Shown here one piece after another: positions 11,752 to 21,338 of a stretch of DNA of 64,000 nucleotides. The notes beneath the pieces are model-generated. The model did not search any database. It saw only the letters and a list, made by a program, of their open reading frames with translations, and was not told where the DNA came from. The DNA lies in NCBI RefSeq assembly GCF_963169125.1, contig NC_084797.1, positions 104,123,868-104,187,867 on the forward strand, written 5' to 3'. Both the position numbers and the translations under genes were made by a program. The stretch comes from Humulus lupulus. Taxonomy: Eukaryota > Streptophyta > Magnoliopsida > Rosales > Cannabaceae. Each line of letters starts with the position of its first letter. Position 1 is the stretch's first letter.

Positions 11752-13936
11752 TTGGTCATTATGATGTACCCAAAAACGAACAGTGTTTTTGGGAGGCGAA
11801 AGGAAAACGATCTGCGCATGATGCTGAATGCTCCGAAGAAAAATTCAACAAATACACAGAGCAAAGATGTAACTGTTGTTAGCCCTGATAAACAAGCGCA
11901 AATGACAACCCCTAATCAAAAATCACCTACTCAGGGATCAGCTTCTGGAAAGGTAAATTAAATGAATTGTAGTTGAGTGGATTGATTCCATGTCTTCTTC
12001 TTCTTCTTCAGAATGATGCAAAGAGACATGTGAATTGGAACTTTCAGTTATTTTTTTTAATTGCATTTTTGGCAGGCGAGAAGAAGAGGATCTGCAAATA
12101 GTACTCCAAAGAAAAATTCAACAAATACACAGACGGAAGATGTAGCTGTTGTTATGCCTGATTTGCGGTTAGAGGCAAGGTTGACAGCCCAGGTTAGTCA
12201 ATGTGATCTCTTGCCTTAAGGAATGTTCACTGTGTAACTAGTCTCTTTTCAATTGCTTCTTTTGTAACCTCCAACAAAATAAAGTTGTTCTGAACTCAAT
12301 CAATTATAGGCATTATAGTCCCTCAGCGTTCTTTTTTTCTTTAGTGTTGTTCCTTAATCTAGCTTCTCAAAATATAGTCAATTACAGTGGTGTTGGTTTG
12401 ATGATGGCAAGATTTTAACTTGAGTTATGAGCTTTGATTTCCACATTACCTATTGATGTGGTGCTAAGTTTCCTTCGTTCACTTTCAACAGGAAAATTCA
12501 CGGATGTTTGCAGGAAAAAAACTTCATCCCTTTTTTCCATCTTGGAAGGAAGACAAGAAAAATCGAGGGGTAATTGATGCAGAGGGTAAAAAGTTAGCAG
12601 TTGGTAGGCAAAATAAAGAGAATATTTGTGCCCCGATTCATGTATTTGAAAGAAGCCAGGTAAGCTTATCTCAGGCTAGCTCTTACTGCTATTATGGTAA
12701 TTTTCGAGTTGCGGAAACTGAGACTGCAGTTATTGTTCTGAGTTCTGTTAAAACTTTTTGCAACAGGACACTGACATGCCCCTTGACTGGGGCACCTGGA
12801 AATTTTCTGAGGAGATCTTTAGGAGAAATATTTGTGACCTAGAAAGCACATGCGAATCTATTGTTGAAGGCTCCATTGAGTGCTTAAGTTTTCAAAAGTT
12901 TCCCCTCATTTTACACCCCGACAATGCATCAAGTTTTCAGGATAATGTTTTTTCAGAATGTGTTATTCAAGACGATTGTATTTATGAAACATTTCCAACT
13001 GATGATGAAACAGAGGTATGTTAGGATGCAGGTGCTTCAGTAAAAAATTGTTTCTTTTTTGTAATTGTCATCCTGTGATTCTCATTACAAATTAATTATT
13101 GTGCAGGATAGTGAGATAAATAAAGTTGATTCCTTCAATGGACCTACTAGTGTGGTAAGAAAGCCAAACACTAGGAAGGGAAGTAGATCACTTGAGGACA
13201 GTTCAAATAGTCTGGCATGTGGTTTGCTCCCACAAGGTTTGAGGTTCGAGTCCCTCCTGAATACTACATAACAATTATTATAGTTTCTTGGTAAAAATAA
13301 TAAAATTTTCTATAGCTGTTAATTTTTACATTGACTTTTTTAGTAGAGTCAATATTAAATATGTTTCATTTAATTGCTCCAATAGTGTTGAATTGATTAT
13401 CATAATGTGTTTGAATAGTTAAGCATTGTTCTTAGTTTTAATTGTTTAGTCTATCTAGAGATTTTATTAAGCTTATAGCTGCATTTTATTGCAGAATGAA
13501 GTCATACTATTTTGGTTGTGGTAATCAACCAAGGAATAGCTTATGGACTTGCAGTTACAAGTCAAAAACTGCCATGGAGGTTAGATTTCTTGGACTATTT
13601 CTTCTTTGACTAGTACATTTAGAAGTTTCTTCAGTCTCTTAAACTGGAGAAAAAAAACATTTTCCTGCAGGTCTATGTTAATGATGAATCTGTGAAGTTT
13701 TTGAGTGGGTGGCTACAACAATGGCGTGAAAGAAAGTTTCAAATATGCAAGGATCATATTGATTGTGATACAAGTGATAAGGAAAAAGATGATTATATCT
13801 ATTCTGAAAGTGACTCTGATTCAGGAAGCCAATATGAGGAGGATAGGTTGAAAAACGTCCTCTTAGTTACAGGACCAGTTGGGGTAACTACAAAGACTGC
13901 ATTATCTTGTTACAACTATGATGAGTCATGGTACTT
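11752..13936 (+). pseudogene. ATAD5: ATAD5/ELG1-like gene fragment (N-terminal exons to Walker A)
   Basis: Exons with good splice signals: to 11952, 12076-12192, 12492-12659, 12767-13015, 13107 to about 13210, 13495-13579, and 13671 to about 13936. Several have lengths divisible by three. Recognised pieces are 'FAGKKLHPFF.SWK', 'PLDW..W.FSEE', 'NSLWTCSYKSKTAMEV', 'ESVKFLSGWLQQWRER' and the Walker A approach 'LKNVLLVTGPVG'. These match plant ATAD5/ELG1, the AAA+ ATPase that unloads PCNA after replication. The Walker A lysine region reads GPVGVTTKT instead of GPxGxGK, so nucleotide binding is lost. The rest of the ATPase is absent. It is a captured fragment in the CACTA remnant. Confidence 0.75.
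13207..13255 (+). repeat. tRNA-derived SINE-like fragment
   Basis: A perfect pol III B box (GGTTCGAGTCC, 13243-13253) lies about 20 bases after an A-box-like TGGCATGTGG (13213-13222). The stretch lies at the end of an ATAD5-like exon, and no cloverleaf can be drawn. A short SINE piece inserted in the captured gene is the best reading; chance is possible. Confidence 0.35.
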
Positions 13937-14944
13937 GGTTTTGTTTCTAGATTACTTTGTGCCTGATGATGAAAACTTTTATTTTTGTATTGATATGTGC
14001 ATTGATTTCATTTTGAGCCTCCATCTTTTCTGCTCTCACCATCTTTGGTACTCACCATGATCCATTATTTTATTTTATTTATTTATTAATATTTTCTCAT
14101 GTTGGTTGTGGTGATGATGATCTGTGTTTGCTGTTGGTGGTGGTGAATGCCAAAGGTGATGGTTGAAGTGGTGGTGTTTAAACCTTGAAGATGTGATTGG
14201 TTCTTAATGAATTTTCAATGTTCATGAAATTTCTTGCATTAATCTCTGAAGGCATTTATATATTAAAATGGTCTCTTTTTACAGCTACAAAATATATATT
14301 TTATTGCCTTATGTAATAATATGAAGATATTGTCATTTTTTTTTTTGTTAGTTTTCACTTTCTTTGCATGCTTATTTGTCCTGTGATGGAAAATCTAATT
14401 TTCAGAAGCAGTTTCATGGTTTTGCATTATAAGCCTTCTCTCTCTCTCTCTCTCTCTATACATACATACATACATAAACTTTAATATTTGAAGTTTAGAA
14501 AGGAAAAATAAAAAATAAAGACTATTACTTGGTTCATCTGAGTTTAGTTTTTTTGGGAAGAGTTTGAAGTAGATACAGCAAAAAACAAAAGATGCCTTCT
14601 ATCTTTAAAGTTTAAACCTCTGGCCTTTTTTGTGTGGTTAAGATATTTTTAGGGGGTGATTTATTTATATTCATAAATATTTATTTGTTTGGGGGATAAA
14701 GAATCTGTCTGTGAAACAGTGAAAGTAATAATTATTGATTTTTGAAATACCCCATCTCTGGCTTCTACTTAGGTTTGAAAATGATTTGCTAAATAGAAAA
14801 GGTGAACCAGTTGTTATGTGGTTCAGAATAAGTTTGTTTGAATAATTGTCTGTCAAAACAGATTCACAATTATTATGTTTAATGGTACTTTTTAAAAGTT
14901 AATAACACATATAAGACTAAACCACCTTTTGGTCTCTCTCTCAG
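13937..14944. other. Intron-like spacer between the two captured genes
   Basis: T-rich, stop-filled sequence with no exon I can assign. It holds a (CT)n(CATA)n microsatellite at about 14429-14476 and ends in the acceptor CTCTCAG before the P450 exon. Confidence 0.5.
14429..14476. repeat. (CT)n followed by (CATA)n microsatellite
   Basis: About 12 CT units followed directly by four ATAC/CATA units. Simple sequence repeat; no other feature. Confidence 0.9.
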
Positions 14945-15094
14945 ATTGCATTTCAAGTACTAGTTAAGGCATTGATTAATTTGGATCCTGGTGAGGAAAT
15001 GGAGTCTCTAAGAAAACAATTTCAAGAATTCATTGCAGGCCTCATGTCATTACCAATAAACATTCCTGGAACTAGGCTTCACAGATCATTACAG
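14945..15094 (+). pseudogene. Single exon of a CYP90-type cytochrome P450
   Basis: A 150-bp exon (50 codons) sits between acceptor TCTCAG and donor CAG|GTAAGT. It encodes a segment with 'VLVKALINLDPGEE', 'LRKQFQEFIAGLMSLPIN' and 'PGTRLHRSLQ'. This is the internal helix region of plant CYP85-clan P450s, most like CYP90C/CYP90D of brassinosteroid synthesis (from memory of the family). The heme-binding Cys region and other exons are absent, so it is a captured fragment. It is in the same orientation as the ATAD5-like exons but unrelated to them. Confidence 0.65.
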
Positions 15095-17097
15095 GTAAGT
15101 TAGTTATTATTGTTAGCACTACTTTTGTGATTCTCGTATCTTGCTAATGGCTATGAAATTCTTCTATTTTTCATTGCATAAAGATTAAACTTTTTTTTAA
15201 TCTCATCTCACTTCGTATTGTTGTTTGACAAGAGAAAGCATTTATTAAGTTCCTGATAGTAATGGTTTGAGTGAGTCAATCCTTTTAACTCATACCCTCT
15301 TTAATTTTTTCTTTTCTTCACTCTGAATGCTAACATGTACAACTTCTTTAGTTCCATACTATGTCTTGTCTGAAGCTTTTCTTCTATTGTTCTGGGAATA
15401 GCATTAGTCATTGGTCTGGCTCTTAGAGGTTTCCTTGCACAAGTAGTGTTTCTTGGTGTATGAAATGAATATGGTAATTTTGTCACATTTACACATCATG
15501 TATTATTTTCTTTTTATAAATTTGTACAACAGCCTGTAGAGAAGTTACCACATCTGCAACCCTTTTGTCCAATTACTTTCTATTTATGCTGCTGGGTGCT
15601 CCTTTTGTATAGTTCTTTATTCTGGCAATTAGATAGCCTCCATTATAGTTGCGTTTTAGATTTTTCTTTTTCCCTTATTGGTTGGATGTAGTGTATGTTG
15701 GGCAATTTTTTTTTTACCCTTGTGCTTTTCTGCTATTCTTTTCTTTTTTATTTCCTTCTTTCTTGCTTTACTTATTTGTTAAATCAGAGATGCTAGGCAT
15801 AATTGTAACTTTATTTTTCTGATATGAGAAAGAAAAACAAAATAAAAATCAATTCCATAGTTTGCTAACTAAATAAACAGAGTCATTTGGTTCTGTTTCT
15901 TTGCTGTTGGGAGCTGTTCTTTTAGTTTTAGTCAAGTTTCTATTGTAAGTTTATTAGGTATAGAGTTTCTTTTCCTGTTGGAAGACTAGGTAAGGGTAGA
16001 CTAGACTCGATTTCCCATACAGCTGCTTGAAGAAGACTTGAGATTCAGTTAGGTCAATCACTTTGGGGACTTTCTAGTTCAACTTCTTTGTTTGAATTCC
16101 ATGGAAGAAAAGCTGCATGTAGAAATGCAACTTTTCATTTCTTGAGAAGAAAAATCATGACCCACCTTTGATATTTGGTGTCTTGCTTGGTCCCACCTTA
16201 TGGTGCTTCAAGCAAGGCCTTTCTTTTGCTGTGAGTATGTTATGTTATGATGATAATTTTGATTAATAAAATTTGAGTGTTGTATTGCGTGATTTTACTT
16301 CTCATTATATAGTTTCTCTAGAATAAAATTTGAGGGTAATTTTTGTGCTTTCTCTAGAATATAAAAAGCTTTAGCGACGTTTCTTCTTATTTATTGCAAC
16401 AAATTTGAAACCATAAGGACTGCTGGACTAGTACCCACTACCCACAACATCTTTTACCAGTAATGGTTGATTTGATTGATATTGGTGATAGTTTGTTTCT
16501 TCATGCTCTTCATATCTAATAGCTATGTATAAATTTATCATCAATCCAGCTTGCTTTGTAATTCAGAATTTCCATTAGAAATCTTGTTTGTTGCTATTGT
16601 TGGGTTTCTTTGTTATTTTGTGTTTTTTGCTGTATCCTATCCCCTGTTTGCTATTGTTTTATACTTGCAATGAATTAGGCTGGACCTTTCTTATGTTCAT
16701 AAAATATTATAGTTTCCCTCTTGAAATGAATTACCACATAGTTTCTTCATATTAATAATAAAAGGACTTTTTTTTTACAATGTGCAGGTATATTGAGATG
16801 ATTTCTTTGGAGCAATTCTTGACAACATTTGTAGTTAAGGTTTTTAGAATGGAAGAATGTATATCACTAATTTTTGTGTACATTTCTTGTTTTGTATTTA
16901 GTGATAAAGGAATCTAAATTGGGCATAAATTATGTTATAATATGATTTCTTAAGCTTAGACTAGTACACTAAATATTGTAATTACATTTTGAGTAATTAA
17001 TAAAAATCTATTTATGTTATCTTATTTGGCTTAAACTTTCATATTTGTTTTCCTAGTTTTGTGTAAGTGAAAAAAGATTATGTTTCTCTAAGCTAAT
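15095..17097. other. Non-coding interior of the CACTA remnant
   Basis: T-rich, intron-like sequence, probably partly introns of the captured P450 gene. A possible last exon starts after TGTGCAG at 16788 and is followed by AT-rich sequence with polyadenylation-like AATAAA-type words; no domain is recognised in it. The minus-strand frame 15301-15486 has no support. Confidence 0.45.
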
Positions 17098-17360
17098 ATA
17101 ACACGTGTTATACTAAAGTGTAGTATAACACAAATAATGTGTTATACTAAAGTCCAGTATAATACAAAAAATGTGTTATACTAAAGTATAGTATAACACA
17201 AAAATGTGTTATACTAAAGTGTAGTATAACACAAAAAATGTGTTATAGTAAACTGTAGTATAATACAAAAAAAATGTTATAGTAAAGTGTAGTATAACAC
17301 AAAAAAAGTGTTATACTAAAGTATAGTATAACACAAAAAAAGTGTTATAGTATCGACTAT
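17098..17360. repeat. CACTA subterminal array of palindromic repeats
   Basis: About seven units of 33-37 bp, each made of TGTTATACTAAAGT and its near-complement TAGTATAACACA separated by one to three bases and linked by A-runs. Every unit can fold on itself. Arrays of short subterminal motifs are the binding sites of En/Spm transposases. Further single TGTTAT or ATAACAC words continue to about 17545. Confidence 0.85.
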
Positions 17361-17560
17361 AAATAACGTAATTCAACACTTATCTATATATTAAAATAAC
17401 ATAGAAATTGTGTTATCGTTGACAGTACAATAACACATCTGTATAACATTGATAAAGTGTTATGGTAAGTACCCTGACCTACGTTAACACAGTCTGTCTT
17501 AACACATCAGAAAGTGTTATCGTAGGTTTTGATAACACATTTTTGGTGTTATTAAAAACC

Positions 17561-17575
17561 TTTTTTCTTGTAGTG
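17561..17575 (-). repeat. CACTA terminal inverted repeat (right end)
   Basis: The reverse complement reads CACTACAAGAAAAAA. The flanking host LTR resumes with TAT at 17576, consistent with a 3-bp target duplication whose partner is lost with the left end. Confidence 0.9.
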
Positions 17576-18071
17576 TATAGTGGTTCGGCCCCACGAATTG
17601 GTAATGACCTACGTCCACTTAAGCTATTATTGATCATAATTCTCAAAGGAGTGATCAAAGAACTAGGGTTCTTCGAGTTTCACAAGCCTTAGAGGGATGA
17701 GTAATACAATCGAAAGGTAATAGCTCAAATTCTCTTCTAAAGCATAAAACAAAATCAGTCCCAAAAGTCCTTCCCTTGAGCTATTTCTTCTCTATTTATA
17801 GGCTCAAGGAGGATTACATGAATTAGTTACAGATATTCTTTCCTAAATAATCGGATCATCACGTATCATGGGAGATAATCTCGGATATGATTACAATTGT
17901 ACAAGATTATCTCAAAATATACAAAGTACACGACCAAGTTGGTCGTATATAAAACCCAAATGTTATGCCAGGGGAATCTCCCCGATCGATGGTCGAATAG
18001 AACCTCTGCCAGGTGACAGCCACGTGTTAAAAATGTTTGCGACGTCATCCACACCTGCTTTTTGGATAACA
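17576..18071 (-). repeat. 5' LTR of the 3481-18071 element, truncated by the CACTA
   Basis: It matches 3584-4079 almost base for base and ends GGATAACA at 18071, followed by target duplication CAGTC (18072-18076). The first roughly 103 bp of the LTR are missing where the CACTA end begins, so the transposon landed in the LTR and its left flank was later lost. Confidence 0.9.
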
Positions 18072-18231
18072 CAGTCCATCACTGAGTTTTAGCAATATTG
18101 TCTCATGTTCTTCTTTGCTTGTAAAAGAATAAATGGACTTTTGCAAACTAAACTATTTAAGCTTCTTATCTATATAAGTTTCTTGAGATAGTTCCAAAAG
18201 ATAGTTCTTTTAATCTCTAATGATTTGAATG
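18072..18231 (-). pseudogene. pol: Copia pol fragment between two insertions
   Basis: A 160-bp island of the scaffold Copia element. It encodes a degraded segment just after the reverse transcriptase core, near the family's 'SKEQ.PKT..E' block. It is bounded on the left by CAGTC (18072-18076) and on the right by GAATG (18227-18231), the target duplications of the two flanking elements. Confidence 0.7.
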
Positions 18232-18930
18232 TGTTGTACCCTAATTTTAGCACGATTTCACTCACTCAGCTCAGGTATAATTGGCAGGTAAATACGTGGA
18301 AATATAACTAAGTAGAATATCTAATTATTAATCATGTGAGCAGCTCAAGATTTATAATGGTCATACCTAATATTAGGCGTCTAGAATTCATTACAAGCTA
18401 AAAGTAAGAAAGCTGTCGAACACGAGTTTGAATTCAGATATGCAGCTCGTGATGACTTAGATATGACGCATACTGAAAGATCCCAAGAGTCGAGGATTCT
18501 TTATATGCTCATTAATGAGCAGGCTGTATCATATTTATGTCATTTATTACCTAGATAGAAGGAACGTGTTTATTATGTTATCAAATCATATCCCAATGTA
18601 AATGGGAATAATTTTCATTAATTATATACCATATGTATAATTACGCGGTGTGTTGACACAGTTACCCAAGTCTGTCAATGGAATTCCCCTATAAATACTG
18701 GGAATATTGGACAGGGAAGGGGACCATTATTCTGTATTACCGAAACTATTCCAAAATAGAGAGAAACAGTAATAATATTGACTTGTGGACTAGGTAGATT
18801 TTAACTACTGTACCACGTAAAAGTTTTGTGTTTTTTAGTGAGGTCTGGTTATTTCCTTACGGTTTAATATTAAACACTAATCTTCCCTTTTTATTTCTTA
18901 ATATTGGGTTAACGAAAAACCACGTCAACA
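18232..18930 (+). repeat. 5' LTR of the Tat element (699 bp)
   Basis: Runs TGTTGTACCCTAAT...CACGTCAACA. The 'cctataaatactgggaatattgg' block near 18689 is a likely TATA region. It matches 29824-30521 with scattered substitutions and small indels. Confidence 0.9.
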
Positions 18931-18951
18931 GTTTGGTGCTTTCATTGAGAG
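18931..18951 (+). promoter_or_regulatory. Primer binding site region
   Basis: GTTTGGTGCTTTCATTGAGAG directly follows the LTR. This TTGGTGCTTTCATTGA type start recurs in plant Gypsy elements. The primer tRNA is not assigned. Confidence 0.6.
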
Positions 18952-18988
18952 TAAATTAGCGTTTCACAAGTTCCACTCAATTTTCATC

Positions 18989-21338
18989 ATGGTGGTCCCT
19001 CGTTCGATGCACAATAATGAGGCAGAACAGCCTGGTGGGCAGGAGGCCCATCATACTGCTGTTCTCAATGAAACGGGTCTGGATGTTCAGCAACGTCCGG
19101 GAAAATAATGGGCAGGTCAGGGCGATACTGGGAGTTTGGTGTCATTACCGCTGAACCCTAACCCAGGCTATCTAACTGCCATCAAGATGGAGAACATGTA
19201 GTCGAGGAGCCATCTCGCTAGAGAAAATAGGCAGATTGATGAGGTTTTGGCTCAGTTACCCCCTCTTGAAACCGACGTTAATGTCAGAATGAGGCAAAGT
19301 GGGTCTCATAAGTCCCACAGGAATAACCGATCTAAACCGAGTCGATCTGTCAGTCAGGACAGCAACCCCAAGTTCAGTGCCTTCTTCACAGATTCCCAGA
19401 AACACCCATGACAATCCACGAGGAGGGGCTGGGACAAGCTCACGAAGGCACAACGCTCCAAAAAATCCCACTGTGCCAAGATCTGAGGACCAGGCACAGA
19501 GACCTAGGGACGGTTGAGTAGAACAGAGGCGGGCTAATTTAGTCTGTCCTGATGGAACGAGGTTAACCTCACCAATAAGGCATCCTCTGTCACCTATAAT
19601 ACATCTGACACCACCTTTTCCTCAACGAGATATTCGAGCTTATGGGGATTGTAGGAGAAATCCTCCCCCATCCACGAATACTTCCGCCCCATAAACGCAT
19701 GTTGAGAATCCAGGCCCTCGATCTCAACCGCGAGCTGTAAGCTTCACAAATAGAAGTTATTGGACAGAAAGACATCATGGTAGCAAGTCCGAGAGTGACC
19801 TAAGACATCATTTGAGTTCAGCGTAGAGTCCTCAGTATAGTCCATAGCCTGACTTGCGCGTTCATCTGAACTCACAAAGAAGGTATCCAACCCGAGATGA
19901 AGACATTAGCTATACTCAATACGAGGGAGGTCCGTCCATAGTACGCGACAGTGGGAATGCCCCACCTAACCAAGATCGCGCTTTGAGGGACAATAACCCA
20001 TCAAACGCGTATGATAGGATGGAAGTTGTTGAACAACCCCCAGGTAACCTAGGGACTAGGGACTAAACCCTTGAGAGACTAGCTCTAATGGAAGAACAAA
20101 TGAAGAGACTCTTCTCCAGGAAGGAAAAGGATGATTGCGACTCAGATGAGGAGCTCGAGCCTTTTGCTCCAAACATTGCGGCAGCAACATATCCTATAGG
20201 TTTTAGGATGCCACACATGTCAAAGTTTGATGGATATGGAGATCCGTCTGATCACCTCTGAATATTTAACACCATGATGATGGCCCACAATGTCGGGCTC
20301 AATCTAAGGTGTATCTTGTTCCCTACAACTCTGGTCGGGACTTCTAGGCAGCGGTTTAAACAATACAAGAGGCATTCCATAAGCTCGTGGAAGAAATTTT
20401 CTTCCGATTTCAAAAAAGCATTTCGAGCTTCTCAGGCAGCTTGGGTTGAGGCTGATTCTTTTGCCAACGTGAAGCAGCAACCTGGTGAGATGCTGAAGGC
20501 ATATCTAAGCGAATTTGCCAACGTTGCTACACGTGCTAGGGATGCAAATGACAGCTCTAAGCTCATGGCGATGAGGACGGGAATCCTCGTCGGGGCTGAC
20601 CTATGGTAGGAACTCCAAAGAAAAAGAGTTAAGAGCATAGTCTAATTCTTTGCCCGAGCTCAAGAATGGATAAACCTGGAGGAGGCGTGAGCTTCTGTTG
20701 CAGGAACCAGTGAGACCACTGTCCAACCTGTTGGAGCGGTAATGGATGTTGCAGCTATGACTCAAACTGTTGTCCATAATAACCAAGGGGGGAATAACAA
20801 AAGGAAGGGGAGTGGTGAGGGCGACCAGAGTAGGTCATAGAAAAATAAGTCCATGGAGAAGTTCAAACCTTTCTATGCTACTTATATCGACCTAACAGAC
20901 ACCCGGGAGGATATTTTTCTAGAAAATTATAATCGCCTGCCGTGGAAGAAACCAGAACCATTAAGGAACCAGAGGGCGAAGAGAGATCCCTCAAAATTCT
21001 GCCAATTCCATAATGACATCGGTCATAACACTGATAATTGTCGGTAGCTGAAGGATGAAATTGAAACTCTCATCAGAGTCGGACCGTTGTCCCAGTACGC
21101 CTGAAATCAAGTGATTCCTAATCAGCCTGCCGGACAGAACCCTCAATCAGGTCCTGAAGCTCCGATAGGCCAATCCAGAGGTCAGGAAATTCAGGTCAAA
21201 CCTCCTCTGATAGTGGGGGGAGATATAACTACTATTTCGAGAGGACCACATTTGGCGGGCCCGAGCAGTGGGGCTCAAAAGAGGTACATTAACGAGCTGA
21301 AGGCTCATAACGGGGTGGAGTTCATCCTGAAGCAATGA
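18989..21338 (+). pseudogene. gag: Tat-element gag, degenerate
   Basis: It begins MVVPRSMHNNEAEQ at 18989 and is broken by several stops. The conserved gag core is at about 20180-20690 ('MPHMSKFDGYGDPSDHL', then 'ISSWKKFSSDFKKAF' and 'VKQQPGEMLKAYLSEF'), the fold that packs the RNA into virus-like particles. A zinc-knuckle-like 'CQFHNDIGHNTDNCR' follows at 20998-21042. The C-terminus ends near 21338, just before the protease region. Frames are split at 20066, 20609, 20827, 21047 and elsewhere, so no gag protein can be made. Confidence 0.85.

Larger units (their letters stand above)
10590..17575 (+). mobile_element. CACTA-type transposon remnant carrying captured host-gene exons
   Basis: The right end is a CACTA terminus: 17561-17575 is the reverse complement of CACTACAAGAAAAAA, the common plant En/Spm end. 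It is preceded by a subterminal array of short palindromic repeats (17098-17360). The interior holds exon-intron fragments of at least two unrelated plant genes in one orientation, the pattern of Pack-CACTA elements. No transposase was found. The left TIR is missing: the segment starts abruptly at about 10590 inside TR-GAG gag, so its left part was deleted. Confidence 0.75.
3481..18071 (-). mobile_element. Tat-like Ty3/Gypsy element remnant, itself heavily invaded
   Basis: LTR copies at 3481-4079 and 17576-18071 (second one truncated) are near-identical over about 495 bp. The ends are TG...CA, with a perfect target duplication CAGTC at 3476-3480 and 18072-18076. A purine-rich tract next to the left LTR (reverse complement of 4080-4094) sets the orientation as minus. 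Only about 0.8 kb of interior (4080-4901) survives; the rest is later insertions. No gag or pol of this element remains. Confidence 0.85.

Noticed and set aside
13207..13255. A tRNA gene
   Set aside because: Only A- and B-box-like words are present; no acceptor stem or anticodon arm can be folded.
14945..15094. A working cytochrome P450 gene
   Set aside because: Only one internal exon is present; no heme-binding Cys region or other exons nearby.
17098..17360. CRISPR array
   Set aside because: Units are adjacent palindromes without unique spacers, in a plant transposon end.
10590..17575. Helitron as the gene-capturing vehicle
   Set aside because: The right end is a CACTA terminus with subterminal repeats, not a CTRR end with a hairpin.
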